A stretch of DNA of 64,000 nucleotides, taken from DATHZQ01 sp963823505 (GTDB lineage Bacteria > Actinomycetota > Acidimicrobiia > Spongiisociales > UBA5794). Of the stretch, positions 35,674-44,982 are shown piece by piece. Each line of letters begins with the position of its first letter. The stretch's first letter is position 1. Made by a program: the position numbers and the translations under genes. Where the stretch lies: the NCBI GenBank assembly GCA_963823505.1, contig CAWGLY010000007.1, forward strand, positions 1-64,000. Reading direction: 5' to 3'. The notes beneath the pieces were generated by a model. The model ran no database searches, was not told the origin of the DNA, and saw only the letters and a list, made by a program, of their open reading frames with translations.

Positions 35674-37142
35674 ACGGTCCTATCCGGCACCTCGCGTTTG
35701 CGCTCTTCACCGCGATGTTTGCGCTGGTGGCCTCCGTGACGTGGCTGCAGGTCGTACGCGCCGACGATTACCGCAACGACGCACGCAACACCCGCGTTGT
35801 CGCAGCTCGCGTTGGTCGGGAGCGGGGCACGATCATCACCGCGGACGGGACAGTGGTGGCGACCTCAACCCCCGATCCTGCAGATCCGCAGGTCTTCGGT
35901 CGTGTCTACCCCGAAGGTGAGACATATGCGCATATCGTCGGGTATTCGAGCGCGCTGTTCGGGGCGACAGGCTTGGAGGGGTCGCGGTCGGCTGAGCTGG
36001 TGTCGGACAGAGACTCGACGATTTCGGGGGTCATCAATGCGATGCTGGGCGGCGATCTGCGCCCCCAGGGTCTCCGTCTCACCATCGACCATGACTTGCA
36101 GACCGCGGCTTACGAAGCGCTGGCGGGACAGACCGGCGCAGTCGTGGCCCTCGACGCCAGAACCGGCGCCGTGCTGGCGATGGCTTCGAACCCCACGTTC
36201 GATCCGAACACGTTGCTCGGGCTGAACGCAGGAGCCGCCGGGCTCGAACTGGAGGCCGACCCGGAGCAGCCCCTGCTGAACCGCGCCGCATCGGCCGCCT
36301 ACAACCCCGGGTCCACATTCAAGACCGTCACAGCAGCGGCAGCACTCGATGCCGGGACCGCCGGGCCCGGCACCACATTCGATGACCCGGCCGAGCTCCC
36401 CCTGCCGGGTTCGACGGCAACGATCTCGAACTTCGGAGGTTCCCTGTGCAACGGCGGGCAGCCGGTGACGCTCGCAACCGCCTTCGCCAGGTCATGCAAC
36501 ACCGTCTTTGCGGCGCTCGGCATGGAGATCGGCGCCGATGCACTCGTCGACCAGGCGGAAGCCCTCGGCTTCAATGCACAGCCGGCGACAGACTTTCCCG
36601 CCGCGACCTCGACGATCCCCGGTGCGGAGACGTTCGAGAACTCGCCTGCCGCCCTGGCCCAAACTGCGATTGGGGAACGCGACGTGCGGGCTACGCCGTT
36701 AGAGATGGCGATGGTCGCTGCGACCGTCGCCAATGGTGGGGAGCTCATGGAACCGTACGTTGTCGCCGAGGTGTTCAGCGCCGATGCGGAAATCGAGTCA
36801 CGCACGGAGCCAACGCCGCTCGGTCGCGCAATGAGCCCGGCAACCGCCGAAGCCCTTGCAGCGATGATGGAGCAGGTGGTGGTGGGAGGAACGGGTGTGC
36901 GTGCAGCCGTGCCTGGCGTGCGCATCGCAGGCAAGACCGGCACCGCCGAGGTACCCGGTGGTGCTCCGCATGCGTGGTTCATCGGGTTCGGGGCAGCCGA
37001 CGCCGCCCCTGATGAGCCGATGATCGCCATTGCCGTGGTGGTCGAGCAGGGTGGCGATGTCGGAGAGTCGGCGACCGGTGGGACCGTTGCCGCCCCGATT
37101 GCCCAGGCGGTGCTGGCTGAGTTCTTCGGCCAGGACCAGTAA
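35670..37142 (+). CDS. pbpA: Class B penicillin-binding protein (transpeptidase)
   Basis: 490 residues. N-terminal membrane helix (residues 5-27), a PBP dimerisation region, and a transpeptidase domain with SxxK in NPGSTFKTV, SxN in RSCNTVF and KTGTAE. It cross-links glycan strands made by the RodA partner. The start overlaps the rodA stop as ATGA. Confidence 0.95.
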   Translation: MNGPIRHLAFALFTAMFALVASVTWLQVVRADDYRNDARNTRVVAARVGRERGTIITADGTVVATSTPDPADPQVFGRVYPEGETYAHIVGYSSALFGATGLEGSRSAELVSDRDSTISGVINAMLGGDLRPQGLRLTIDHDLQTAAYEALAGQTGAVVALDARTGAVLAMASNPTFDPNTLLGLNAGAAGLELEADPEQPLLNRAASAAYNPGSTFKTVTAAAALDAGTAGPGTTFDDPAELPLPGSTATISNFGGSLCNGGQPVTLATAFARSCNTVFAALGMEIGADALVDQAEALGFNAQPATDFPAATSTIPGAETFENSPAALAQTAIGERDVRATPLEMAMVAATVANGGELMEPYVVAEVFSADAEIESRTEPTPLGRAMSPATAEALAAMMEQVVVGGTGVRAAVPGVRIAGKTGTAEVPGGAPHAWFIGFGAADAAPDEPMIAIAVVVEQGGDVGESATGGTVAAPIAQAVLAEFFGQDQ

Positions 37143-37191
37143 TGGCCACATTCAGCCGAATTGACCCCCTGCAGAAGTACCATGACGCACC

Positions 37192-39333
37192 GTGAGTGAG
37201 ACCCGGGTCCTCTCGGGCCGCTATCGCATCACCCGACACCTGGCCCGTGGTGGCATGGGGGACGTCTTCGAAGCGGAAGACGAGCTGTTGGGGCGGCGAG
37301 TGGCCGTGAAGCTCCTTCATCAGCAGTTTGCGCGCGATGAGGCATTTGTGTCGCGCTTCCGCCGCGAGGCGCAGGCGGCGGCGAACCTGAACCACCCCAA
37401 CATCGTCTCCATCTTCGACTGGGGCCAGTACGAGTCCACCTACTACATGGTCATGGAGCTGATCGACGGCCGAACGCTACGCGAGATCCGGCAGTCCGAT
37501 GGGGCGCTACTCCCCCGTCGCGCCGCCGAGATCGCGGCCGAAACCGCTGCAGCCCTCACCGTTGCCCATGACGCCGGGGTGATCCACAGAGACATCAAGC
37601 AGGGCAACATCATGCTGACTCCCGACGGGAGCGTGAAGGTCACCGACTTCGGGATCGCCAGGGCTCTCGACGACTCCGAGGAGCTGACCCGCACCGGCGC
37701 CGTGATCGGGACCGCAACATACTTCAGCCCTGAGCAGGCACAGGGACTCCCTGCGGATGCCCGCAGCGACATCTACTCGCTGGGTGTGGTGTTGTACGAG
37801 TTGCTCTGCGGCCGGCCACCGTTCCAGGGGGAGAGCCCCGTCGCGGTGGCATATCAGCACGTGTCGGCGTGGGCAACGCCCGCGTCCAGCATCAACCCCA
37901 ACGTGCCCGCCGAGCTCGAGGCCATCGTGGACAGGGCGATGGAAAAAGACCCTGCGCTGCGGTACCAGACGGCCGCGGAGATGCGTACCGACCTGCTGCG
38001 ATTCCTCCGCGGCGACATGCCGGCGGCAGCGCTGATCGCAACCACCGACCTCGCCACTCAGATCGTTGCCTCGCCCCCGCCACCACCGCCGACCGTGCCG
38101 CCAGACGAAACTGCGCGCCACGTCGCCATGGCACCGATCCCCGAGCGATCCAACACCGCAACCTATGCCGTCGCAATCGTCGGGCTGCTGCTCCTCTTGG
38201 CGGCCGGCATCTTCATCCTCACGCAAATCCTCGGAGGCGGCGGTACGGGGACGGCAGACACCGTCGGGGTTCCCGACCTGTCCAACTTGTCCCAGGAAGA
38301 CGCCATCGAACAGCTTCAAGAGTTGGGTTTTCGGGTGCGGCTCCGCAACGAATCGAGCGACACCGTCCCTGAAGGTTTCCTGATCGGCACCGATCCGCCC
38401 GCGGGCACCCAGGTCGAGCCCGGCTCCGTCGTCACGGTGATCATCTCGCAGGGACCGCAACAGTTCCCCGTCCCGCAGGTGTTTGGGCTGACCGAGGCAG
38501 AAGCACGCGCCCTGATCGAAGAACAGGGCTTCGTCGTTGGTGAGGTCACAACGAGGTTCAGCAACGAGGATCCGGAGGGCACGGTCGTCGAACAGGATCC
38601 GGATGCGGGGGAGCCGGCCGCACCGGGAACGACCGTCGATCTCGTCATCTCCGGAGGGCCGTTCGCCCTCACGATTCCCGACGTCTCGAGTCGAACGGTC
38701 GAAGCGGCGGTCCAAGAGCTGGAGGAGGCGGGCTTCGTGGTCACGGTCGAGGAGGAGTACTCGAACGACGTCATCGAGGGGTTCGTGATCCGGACCGAAC
38801 CGGCGGCCGGACAGCTGGTCGGCCGGGAAGACCCCGACGTCACCGTGTTTGCATCGCTGGGGCCCGAGCCGTTCCCGCTGCCCGACTTTGTCGGGTTGAC
38901 GGTCGACGAAGCGCAATCCGAAGCCTCGAATCTGGGGATCGAGCTGATCATCGAAGGCGACTTGGTGCCTGTGACTTTGGTCAGCGGGCTCGACGGCAGG
39001 GTCGCCGTTCAGGATCCGCCGCCCGGCACCGAGGTGACGATCAACGACGCGGTGCGAGTCAGCATCGGCGTGCTGCGTGAAGTGGAGGTGCCCGGAGTCG
39101 TCGGGCTGACGGAAGCCGATGCCCGTGCCGAGTTGCTTGCCCTGGGTTTCGAGATGGAGGTCGTCGGCATCGTGCAAGTCGACCCCGACTCCGGCTTGGT
39201 CGATCGAGTTGCGGGCCAGGACCCTGCAGAAGGCGCTATTGCCGACGAGGGGACTGTCGTCAGCGTCCAAATCGGCGCCGCGCCGCCGGATACCACGACA
39301 ACGGCACCACCTACGACCACCGAAGCTCCGTGA
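37192..39333 (+). CDS. pknB: PASTA-domain Ser/Thr protein kinase
   Basis: 713 residues from GTG 37192. Kinase domain (1-275) with K40 in VAVKLL, catalytic loop HRDIKQGN and DFG; activation-loop threonines in ELTRTGAVIGTATY. One transmembrane helix (about 322-345), then five PASTA repeats, each starting with a P-x-V/L-x-G/N-L-T pattern, and a Thr/Pro tail. It senses muropeptides or lipid II outside and phosphorylates wall and division proteins inside. It is the only kinase in the block (no PknA neighbour). The stop overlaps mutY as GTGA. Confidence 0.96.
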   Translation: MSETRVLSGRYRITRHLARGGMGDVFEAEDELLGRRVAVKLLHQQFARDEAFVSRFRREAQAAANLNHPNIVSIFDWGQYESTYYMVMELIDGRTLREIRQSDGALLPRRAAEIAAETAAALTVAHDAGVIHRDIKQGNIMLTPDGSVKVTDFGIARALDDSEELTRTGAVIGTATYFSPEQAQGLPADARSDIYSLGVVLYELLCGRPPFQGESPVAVAYQHVSAWATPASSINPNVPAELEAIVDRAMEKDPALRYQTAAEMRTDLLRFLRGDMPAAALIATTDLATQIVASPPPPPPTVPPDETARHVAMAPIPERSNTATYAVAIVGLLLLLAAGIFILTQILGGGGTGTADTVGVPDLSNLSQEDAIEQLQELGFRVRLRNESSDTVPEGFLIGTDPPAGTQVEPGSVVTVIISQGPQQFPVPQVFGLTEAEARALIEEQGFVVGEVTTRFSNEDPEGTVVEQDPDAGEPAAPGTTVDLVISGGPFALTIPDVSSRTVEAAVQELEEAGFVVTVEEEYSNDVIEGFVIRTEPAAGQLVGREDPDVTVFASLGPEPFPLPDFVGLTVDEAQSEASNLGIELIIEGDLVPVTLVSGLDGRVAVQDPPPGTEVTINDAVRVSIGVLREVEVPGVVGLTEADARAELLALGFEMEVVGIVQVDPDSGLVDRVAGQDPAEGAIADEGTVVSVQIGAAPPDTTTTAPPTTTEAP

Positions 39334-40160
39334 CCATCACCGTGGAGGTGGAGCGGAATCGCGCTCTCCTCGCGTGGTACGCCGGGGAGAAGAGGGACCT
39401 GCCGTGGCGAGGGGTCACGGACCCGTATCTGATCCTGGTTTCTGAGGTGATGCTCCAGCAGACGCAGGTCGACCGCGTGATTCCGTACTACACGCGATTT
39501 GTGGAGTCTTTCCCGACGGCGAACGCGTTGGCGGAGGCCCCGTTCCGGGGGGTTGCCGAATTGTGGTCGGGGCTCGGGTACAACGTCCGCGCCAAGCGGC
39601 TGCACGATGCAGCAAAGTCCGTCGCGGCCGACGGTTGGCCGGACTCCGTCGCGGGGCTGGAGGGCCTCCCGGGGGTCGGGCCGTACACGGCGCAAGCGAT
39701 TGCGGCATTCGCCTTCGGCGCTCAGGTCGCCGCGATCGACACCAACGTGAGGCGAGTGCTCAGTCGCTGGCACGGCGAGGTGCTCAACGGGCGCAGCCTG
39801 CCGGCGGTGGCTCGAGCCGCGCTCGGCGATGCGGACCCGGTGGACTGGAACCAGGCAATGATGGATCTCGGCGCCTCGGTCTGCCGGCCCCGCAACCCCG
39901 AATGTGGTGCGTGCCCTGTGAGCGATTGGTGTGCCGGACCATCTGCCTACCAACCGCCCAGGACCCAGGCGCGGTTCGAAGGCTCGGTCCGCCAGGTCCG
40001 AGGCGCCATCATGCGCGAGCTGATCCGCACCGAGTTGGACTTCGGCGCCCTGGTGACGACAACGGGGTATCCGCCCGAGCGTGTCGCAGACGGCTTGGAG
40101 GGTTTGCTCGACGACGAGCTCATCGAGACCGCAGACGGCCGCTATGCAGTCGCCGACTAA
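39330..40160 (+). CDS. mutY: A/G-specific adenine DNA glycosylase, short form
   Basis: Removes adenine mispaired with 8-oxoguanine. 276 residues: HhH-GPD core with catalytic Glu in LVSEVMLQQTQV, helix-hairpin-helix LPGVGPYTAQAI and catalytic Asp in AAIDTNVRRVLSR. The [4Fe-4S] cysteines are CRPRNPECGACPVSDWC. The usual C-terminal NUDIX-like domain is missing and replaced by about 60 residues, as in other short actinobacterial MutY proteins. GTGA overlap with pknB. Confidence 0.9.
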   Translation: MTITVEVERNRALLAWYAGEKRDLPWRGVTDPYLILVSEVMLQQTQVDRVIPYYTRFVESFPTANALAEAPFRGVAELWSGLGYNVRAKRLHDAAKSVAADGWPDSVAGLEGLPGVGPYTAQAIAAFAFGAQVAAIDTNVRRVLSRWHGEVLNGRSLPAVARAALGDADPVDWNQAMMDLGASVCRPRNPECGACPVSDWCAGPSAYQPPRTQARFEGSVRQVRGAIMRELIRTELDFGALVTTTGYPPERVADGLEGLLDDELIETADGRYAVAD

Positions 40161-40273
40161 AACGTTGGGAGCAATCGGGCAGATCTTGGTGCAGATGTGG
40201 CATGGACGCACGTTCCGCACTCCGGCATGACGTACCTTGGCGAGTACTGCGAAGCCCGCCAGACCGGGGTGTT

Positions 40274-41884
40274 ATGAGATCGAGGGTGCGTGCGCCGGAC
40301 ACAAACGACGTGAGGACGCATGGCGTCCGTCGCCACGATCGGCACCGTCGTCTTGGGTCTGCCGACGTCGCGCTGGCCGGAGTCGGCAACGCAGTCGCCG
40401 CCCGAGCCGTGGCGATCAACGCCGCCACCCGGAATCACGCAACGACATCAGAACGGGCCACAACCACGATCCAGCGCCTCATCGCTGTCGATGTGAAGGA
40501 AGGCGTCAACCCTCGCAAGGACATGCCCCCGCTCAAAGTCCTTGCTCAGATACGGACCTTTCTCTCCACCAAACTCATGGACCGCCGAGTCGAGCTGCTC
40601 CAGGCCGGCCTCGACCTCTCGAAGCTCGAGGCCGACGAGACGCTCTACATCACAGGTCACGGGAAAGTAGGACGGACGTACGGCCTGAGTGCGGCGGAAC
40701 TGCTCGACCTACTCAACGACGAGACAAAGGGCGTCCCTGAGCGGTTCGGTGGCATCGTCTTCCTGGTGTGCAACGCCGGTACTCAGGACGAGTCAGTCGA
40801 ACCACCAGCCTCGCTCGTTTCCGACGTCGCCGCGGGCCTCAATCACCCTGGAGTGACAGTCAAGGGCGCCAAGGGCTTCACCTTCGGTGCCGGCTCGACC
40901 TCGACGGCGGGCCTCAATCGGGTGATGAAGGCCGAGCTGTGGGGTCTCGATTCCCTCGACGCTGACGACGCCGGCACCGCCGCCTCCATCCTCAGCAGCG
41001 CAGCGCTGGACGACGAGCTCCGCAGAGCCCTGAAGGGCGTCAAGGGTGTCAACCTGGCCAAGCTGCAGGAGGTGGGGCTCACCGTCGGCGACGTGTTCGA
41101 CGACGAGGCCGACATCGTTCACTACATCGAGGCTTTCCTGAAAGAGAAGACGACGATCGACAATGCGCTGGAGTCGGCCGTAGCGAAGACACAACCTGCA
41201 AAGAAGGGGCCCGAGGCCGCAGATCTCGCCTTGATGAGCGACAAGCTGGAGAACGACACTGAGTTCCAGCAGGCTGTCACGCAACAAGAGGACCTGTATG
41301 ACCGGTACGGGTTCTTCTTTCCGCAGGGCGAATCGGCATACGCTTCTGCCGTGTCACCGGGCAGGCAGGTAGCCCTGAGGAGCCCAACAGGGACTACGGC
41401 CTTCCTGAAGCACCGCAGCGTCGCCGAACGCGCAGCGCTGCTCAAGTCGATGAGCACTGTGGAGTACGGCAAGGCCGTCGCGACCCTCGAACAAGATCTG
41501 GCCGGCGTGAAGAAGGCCTTCGTTCCGATATCGAAGGAGGTGGGTGCCGCACGGGCGGGACAGTTCGACAGCGTGAAGCACAAGTACGCGACGGGCGATG
41601 TCGCCAAGGCCGACGAGGCCGCAAAGGCTCTGCTGCATATTGCCAAAGCCATCGAAACCAATGAGTTCGACAAGTTGCCTGAGCTCTACGGGTCCATCGT
41701 GGGTCTCGGCCGAGGGCTAGGTTTCGGCTCGGGACTTGCCGACTACATCGTCAGCATGCGCGGCGTCGAGGCGTTCAAGACCACGGCGGCGGACCTCAAG
41801 CGAGTCGCCGAGGTCGCCCAAACCCGAGCAGCCCGATTCGGAACACTGCTCGCGTCCCACATCACGGTTGCTGCCAACGCTTGA
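40274..41884 (+). CDS. Putative caspase-like (clan CD) cysteine protease or toxin-type protein
   Basis: About 536 residues. Residues 105-200 show a caspase-fold pattern: strand LYITGHGKVG with H129-G, a helix (LSAAELLDLL), then strand GGIVFLVCNAGTQ with C166. His-Gly and Cys at this spacing are the catalytic pair of clan CD peptidases, similar in layout to the MARTX-toxin CPD (C80). The remaining 330 residues are helical and unrecognised. Start uncertain: ATG 40274 (GGGGTG upstream) is in frame; ATG 40320 in another frame has a better GAGG and a hydrophobic start, which would need a frameshift near 40350-40365. Not coupled to mutY. Confidence 0.55.
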   Translation: MRSRVRAPDTNDVRTHGVRRHDRHRRLGSADVALAGVGNAVAARAVAINAATRNHATTSERATTTIQRLIAVDVKEGVNPRKDMPPLKVLAQIRTFLSTKLMDRRVELLQAGLDLSKLEADETLYITGHGKVGRTYGLSAAELLDLLNDETKGVPERFGGIVFLVCNAGTQDESVEPPASLVSDVAAGLNHPGVTVKGAKGFTFGAGSTSTAGLNRVMKAELWGLDSLDADDAGTAASILSSAALDDELRRALKGVKGVNLAKLQEVGLTVGDVFDDEADIVHYIEAFLKEKTTIDNALESAVAKTQPAKKGPEAADLALMSDKLENDTEFQQAVTQQEDLYDRYGFFFPQGESAYASAVSPGRQVALRSPTGTTAFLKHRSVAERAALLKSMSTVEYGKAVATLEQDLAGVKKAFVPISKEVGAARAGQFDSVKHKYATGDVAKADEAAKALLHIAKAIETNEFDKLPELYGSIVGLGRGLGFGSGLADYIVSMRGVEAFKTTAADLKRVAEVAQTRAARFGTLLASHITVAANA

Positions 41885-41915
41885 CGGATCCCCGCCGCAA
41901 GAGGAAACGGCCGGC

Positions 41916-42239
41916 TCAGCCGAGCCAATGGATGCGGGACCAGGTGCGTCGCTCGCATTCCGGGCACTGGATCCAGCGGCTGTAGCGCTTGCCCGGGATC
42001 CACAGTGAGATGAAGGCGATCCGTACCCCGGCCTCGACCAGAGACATGCGGCTGTGCACGCCACAGTTCGAGCAATCGAGGACCACGGTGCCGGGACGAT
42101 GCGGTCCCGCTGAGTAGAGGGCAGCTGTGCCCTGGGGCGCGTCACCACCGACAAGGGGGTCGTCCTCGATCGTGTCGTCGACTGCTGCGGGCGGGCCCTC
42201 GAACAACGCGCGCTTGCCCATCGGATCGCGCTTCGTCAC
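41916..42239 (-). CDS. Small zinc-ribbon protein
   Basis: 107 residues from GTG 42239, which overlaps the parA stop as GTGA. Two CxxC pairs, CSNCGVHSR and CPECERRTW, about 40 residues apart, form a probable zinc ribbon; the N-terminal 50 residues are disordered and acidic. Function unknown; coupling suggests a partner of the ParA-type ATPase. Confidence 0.72.
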   Translation of the reverse strand: MTKRDPMGKRALFEGPPAAVDDTIEDDPLVGGDAPQGTAALYSAGPHRPGTVVLDCSNCGVHSRMSLVEAGVRIAFISLWIPGKRYSRWIQCPECERRTWSRIHWLG

Positions 42240-42991
42240 GTTCTGTGCTCCACCTCTGCAGCCAGCTCCCGGTAGGCCTCTGCACTCTTGGACCGCCTGG
42301 CGTAGCTGAGTACCGAACGCCCCGCCCCCGGCGCCTCGGCAACCCTGACGGATTTCGGGATCGGCGGGGGGAGCACGTCGAGCCCGTGGACCTCGGACAC
42401 GTCCGCCAAGACTTGCCTGGCGAGTCGGGTGCGGCCGTCGTACATCGTGGCGACACCACCGAGCACGCCGAGGTCGTCGTTGGTGTAGTTGCGCACGTCG
42501 GCGACCGTTTCCAACAACTGGCCGACGCCGCGGTGACTCAACGTCTCACACTGGAACGGGATGACGACCTTGTCGGCCGCGGTCAGCCCGTTGATCGTGA
42601 GGATGCCGAGCGAGGGGCCACAGTCGATGAGGACATACTCGTAGTCTTGGACGATCGGCTTCAGCGCACGCGACAACACGAACTCTCTGCCGGTCTTTGT
42701 GAGCAGGTGAATCTCAGCGCCTGCAACATCGATGGAAGAGGGCAGGAGATCGGCGGTGTCGGTGGAGACGATCACGTCTGCGGCCTTGGTACGGCCAAGC
42801 AGCACGTCGTGGAGAGTCGCTTCGAGGGCGTCCGGGTCGACCCCGTTGGCGTAGGTGAGACACGCTTGGGGATCGAGATCGACCATGAGGACCTTGTGCC
42901 CTCGCTCCGCCAGGGCGTCGGCAAGCGAATGCACCGTGGTCGTCTTCGCAACTCCACCCTTTTGGTTGGCAAACGCCAGAATCACTCCCAT
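42236..42991 (-). CDS. parA: ParA-family ATPase
   Basis: 251 residues. Deviant Walker A KGGVAKTT (residues 11-18), switch I DLDPQACLT, Walker B-like YVLIDCGPSLG. Such ATPases position chromosomes, plasmids or protein cargo. No parB lies beside it; the partner gene encodes a zinc-ribbon protein instead, so this may be an orphan positioning ATPase. Start ATG 42991. Confidence 0.88.
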   Translation of the reverse strand: MGVILAFANQKGGVAKTTTVHSLADALAERGHKVLMVDLDPQACLTYANGVDPDALEATLHDVLLGRTKAADVIVSTDTADLLPSSIDVAGAEIHLLTKTGREFVLSRALKPIVQDYEYVLIDCGPSLGILTINGLTAADKVVIPFQCETLSHRGVGQLLETVADVRNYTNDDLGVLGGVATMYDGRTRLARQVLADVSEVHGLDVLPPPIPKSVRVAEAPGAGRSVLSYARRSKSAEAYRELAAEVEHRT

Positions 42992-43068
42992 CGGCAGCGA
43001 GTCTACGAGACTTGCACGGGCATCGAGCGGCCCTGGAGGGCCGGCGGCGGATCACCAGAGTGCACTTC

Positions 43069-44208
43069 CTAGCGCCGCCGCGTCCAGCGCCACACGGCAA
43101 CCAAGAGCCCGGTTGCGACGGCCGCCGTGATCGAGGCTACCCACATCCACACGTAGCTCCCTGTGGTGTCGACCAGTGCGCCATACACCGGTGGCCCAAG
43201 CCCGAGACCCAGCAGGAAACCGAAGACGACGACCCCGGATGCCCTGCCCGTTGCGGCGGTCCCCGCTTCGTTCATGGCGGCCAGCATGCCGACACCGTTC
43301 CACGACGACGTGCTCAGACCGGTGAGGGCCGCACCAGCCCACAGCAGCCAAGGAGCACCGGATTCTGCAAGGAGGAAGGCGATCCCGGCCAGTACGGCAA
43401 GGGGTGTCATCGCCCACAGCGGTTCGATGAACCGATCCCGCTGCTCGGAGAAGTGGGCCCAACCGATCCTGCCCGCCACCGCGACTGCACCGATGGTCGC
43501 CGCAACCAGCCCGGCGATCCGAGCATCGAGCCCAACGGCCTCCTCGACGTAGAGGGGCACAAGCAGCACGACCGCACCCGCAAAGCCGAAGAGCAAGCCG
43601 TAGCCGGCAAGCCACCAGATCGAGCTGGGCAGGCGGGCCCCGCCCAAGTAGCCCGTTGGACCGGTGCGTCGCGGTGGGGCATCGATCAACCACGCCACCG
43701 CGATCGCGGCGGCAAGGGGAATGAGCGCCACGAGCATCATCGTCACCCTCCACCCAAAGGCCACCGCCATCGACGGCAACGCAATCCCGCCCAGGAAGAC
43801 GCCCGCCTGGACCCCGGACTGCTTGATGCCGGTCACGACGCCGCGGGCGCCGACGGGGAGCGTCTCCGCAATGAGTCGATTGGTGGACGGGTTGCAGCTG
43901 GCGTCTGCCGCACCCGACAGCACTGCACCCGCAAACATGAAGCCGTAGACCGGGGCGAGGCCGTACACGACCCACGCCGCGCCGGCCGACACGAACAGGA
44001 GAATCAGGGCGCGCCTGCCGCCCAGCGCATCGACGAAGTGGCCGACAAACGGTGAGACGACGGCGGCGAACAACGTGTCGGCGCCGATGACGAGGCCGAG
44101 CTGCGCACGGGTGATGCCGAGGTCGTCGATGATGAAGGAAGCGAGGATTCCGAGCGCGATGAGGGCAAACGTGCCCGCCCCCATCCCGGAGAAGAGGATC
44201 GCCGTCAA
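43069..44208 (-). CDS. MFS transporter
   Basis: About 380 residues, 12 transmembrane helices. The loop 2-3 signature is GHFVDALGGRRALIL (G-x-x-x-D-x-x-G-R-R). DASCNPSTNRLIAETLP and GVVTGIKQSGVQAGVFLGG are typical of helices 4 and 5. Substrate unknown. TTG 44208 has GGAGGG upstream; the open frame reaches 44283, which would overlap pabA. Same strand as and just downstream of pabA. Confidence 0.85.
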   Translation of the reverse strand: MTAILFSGMGAGTFALIALGILASFIIDDLGITRAQLGLVIGADTLFAAVVSPFVGHFVDALGGRRALILLFVSAGAAWVVYGLAPVYGFMFAGAVLSGAADASCNPSTNRLIAETLPVGARGVVTGIKQSGVQAGVFLGGIALPSMAVAFGWRVTMMLVALIPLAAAIAVAWLIDAPPRRTGPTGYLGGARLPSSIWWLAGYGLLFGFAGAVVLLVPLYVEEAVGLDARIAGLVAATIGAVAVAGRIGWAHFSEQRDRFIEPLWAMTPLAVLAGIAFLLAESGAPWLLWAGAALTGLSTSSWNGVGMLAAMNEAGTAATGRASGVVVFGFLLGLGLGPPVYGALVDTTGSYVWMWVASITAAVATGLLVAVWRWTRRR

Positions 44209-44272
44209 TACCGGGGTCCCTCCACGGACCCTCGGGACGTCCCGCGCCGTGCCGGTTCCGCCCGGCGGAGGG

Positions 44273-44833
44273 TCAGGCGGCAAGGAAGTTGGCGAGCAGC
44301 CGTTTGCCCTCGCCCGTCATCACGCTCTCGGGGTGGAATTGCACTCCTTCGACCGGCAGATCGCGATGGCGGAGGCCCTGGACGACGCCGTCCTCGCTCC
44401 GTGCCGTCACCTGGAGCTCGGCGGGCACCTCCGTGACGGCGAGTGAGTGGTACCGAGTGGCCTCAAATGGGTTGCTGAGGCCGGCGAATACGCCGCGGCC
44501 GTCATGGGTGATGGGCGAAGTCTTGCCGTGCCGCGGTTCCGGCGCTCGGCCGACGACCCCGCCGTACACCGCTGCAATCACCTGATGACCGAGGCACACC
44601 CCGAGGATCGGAAGCGTGCCTGCGAGACGGCGGACATACTCCATCGAGTACCCGGAGGATTCGGGGCGGCCAGGCCCAGGCGAGATGACGAGACGATCGA
44701 CGCCGAGCTCCCCGGCGGCTTCGGGCAGCAGGGCATCGTTGCGGTAGACGATGGGGTCCGCACCGAGCTCACCGATGTACTGCACGAGGTTGTACGTGAA
44801 CGAGTCGTAGTTGTCGATCACGAGGACCTTCAT
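44273..44833 (-). CDS. pabA: Glutamine amidotransferase of anthranilate/aminodeoxychorismate synthase
   Basis: 186 residues. Class I amidotransferase: N-terminal VLVIDNYDSFTYNL, oxyanion ISPGPGRP, nucleophile Cys in GVCLGHQ, and His/Glu in QFHPESV. Supplies ammonia for p-aminobenzoate or anthranilate. In mycobacteria this gene (trpG/pabA) also sits beside the pknB block and crgA. Which synthase it serves cannot be decided here. ATGA overlap with the small membrane protein gene upstream. Confidence 0.9.
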   Translation of the reverse strand: MKVLVIDNYDSFTYNLVQYIGELGADPIVYRNDALLPEAAGELGVDRLVISPGPGRPESSGYSMEYVRRLAGTLPILGVCLGHQVIAAVYGGVVGRAPEPRHGKTSPITHDGRGVFAGLSNPFEATRYHSLAVTEVPAELQVTARSEDGVVQGLRHRDLPVEGVQFHPESVMTGEGKRLLANFLAA

Positions 44834-44982
44834 CCGACGGTGCCGCCGGGATCCAGGAAGGTGTTGCCCAGCCACGTGTAGAAGAAGTGGAGGGCAATGA
44901 GCAACACGATCACGAGTATCACGGACTCGATGATCTTGACCGGCGTGGGCCCCGGGAGAGCGGCGTAGGCGCGACGAATCAC
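44830..44982 (-). CDS. 50-residue single-pass membrane protein between sortase and pabA
   Basis: GTG 44982 overlaps the sortase stop (GTGA), and its own stop overlaps the pabA start (ATGA). Sequence: a short basic start (VIRRAYAALPG), one transmembrane helix (IIESVILVIVLLIALHFFYT), then a 12-residue tail. Double coupling supports a real gene despite the size. Function unknown; a sortase- or divisome-associated peptide is possible. Confidence 0.7.
   Translation of the reverse strand: MIRRAYAALPGPTPVKIIESVILVIVLLIALHFFYTWLGNTFLDPGGTVG

Noticed and set aside
42236..42991. Chromosome-partition parAB locus near oriC
   Set aside because: No parB, gidB, parS cluster or dnaA boxes recognised; the ATPase appears to be an orphan.
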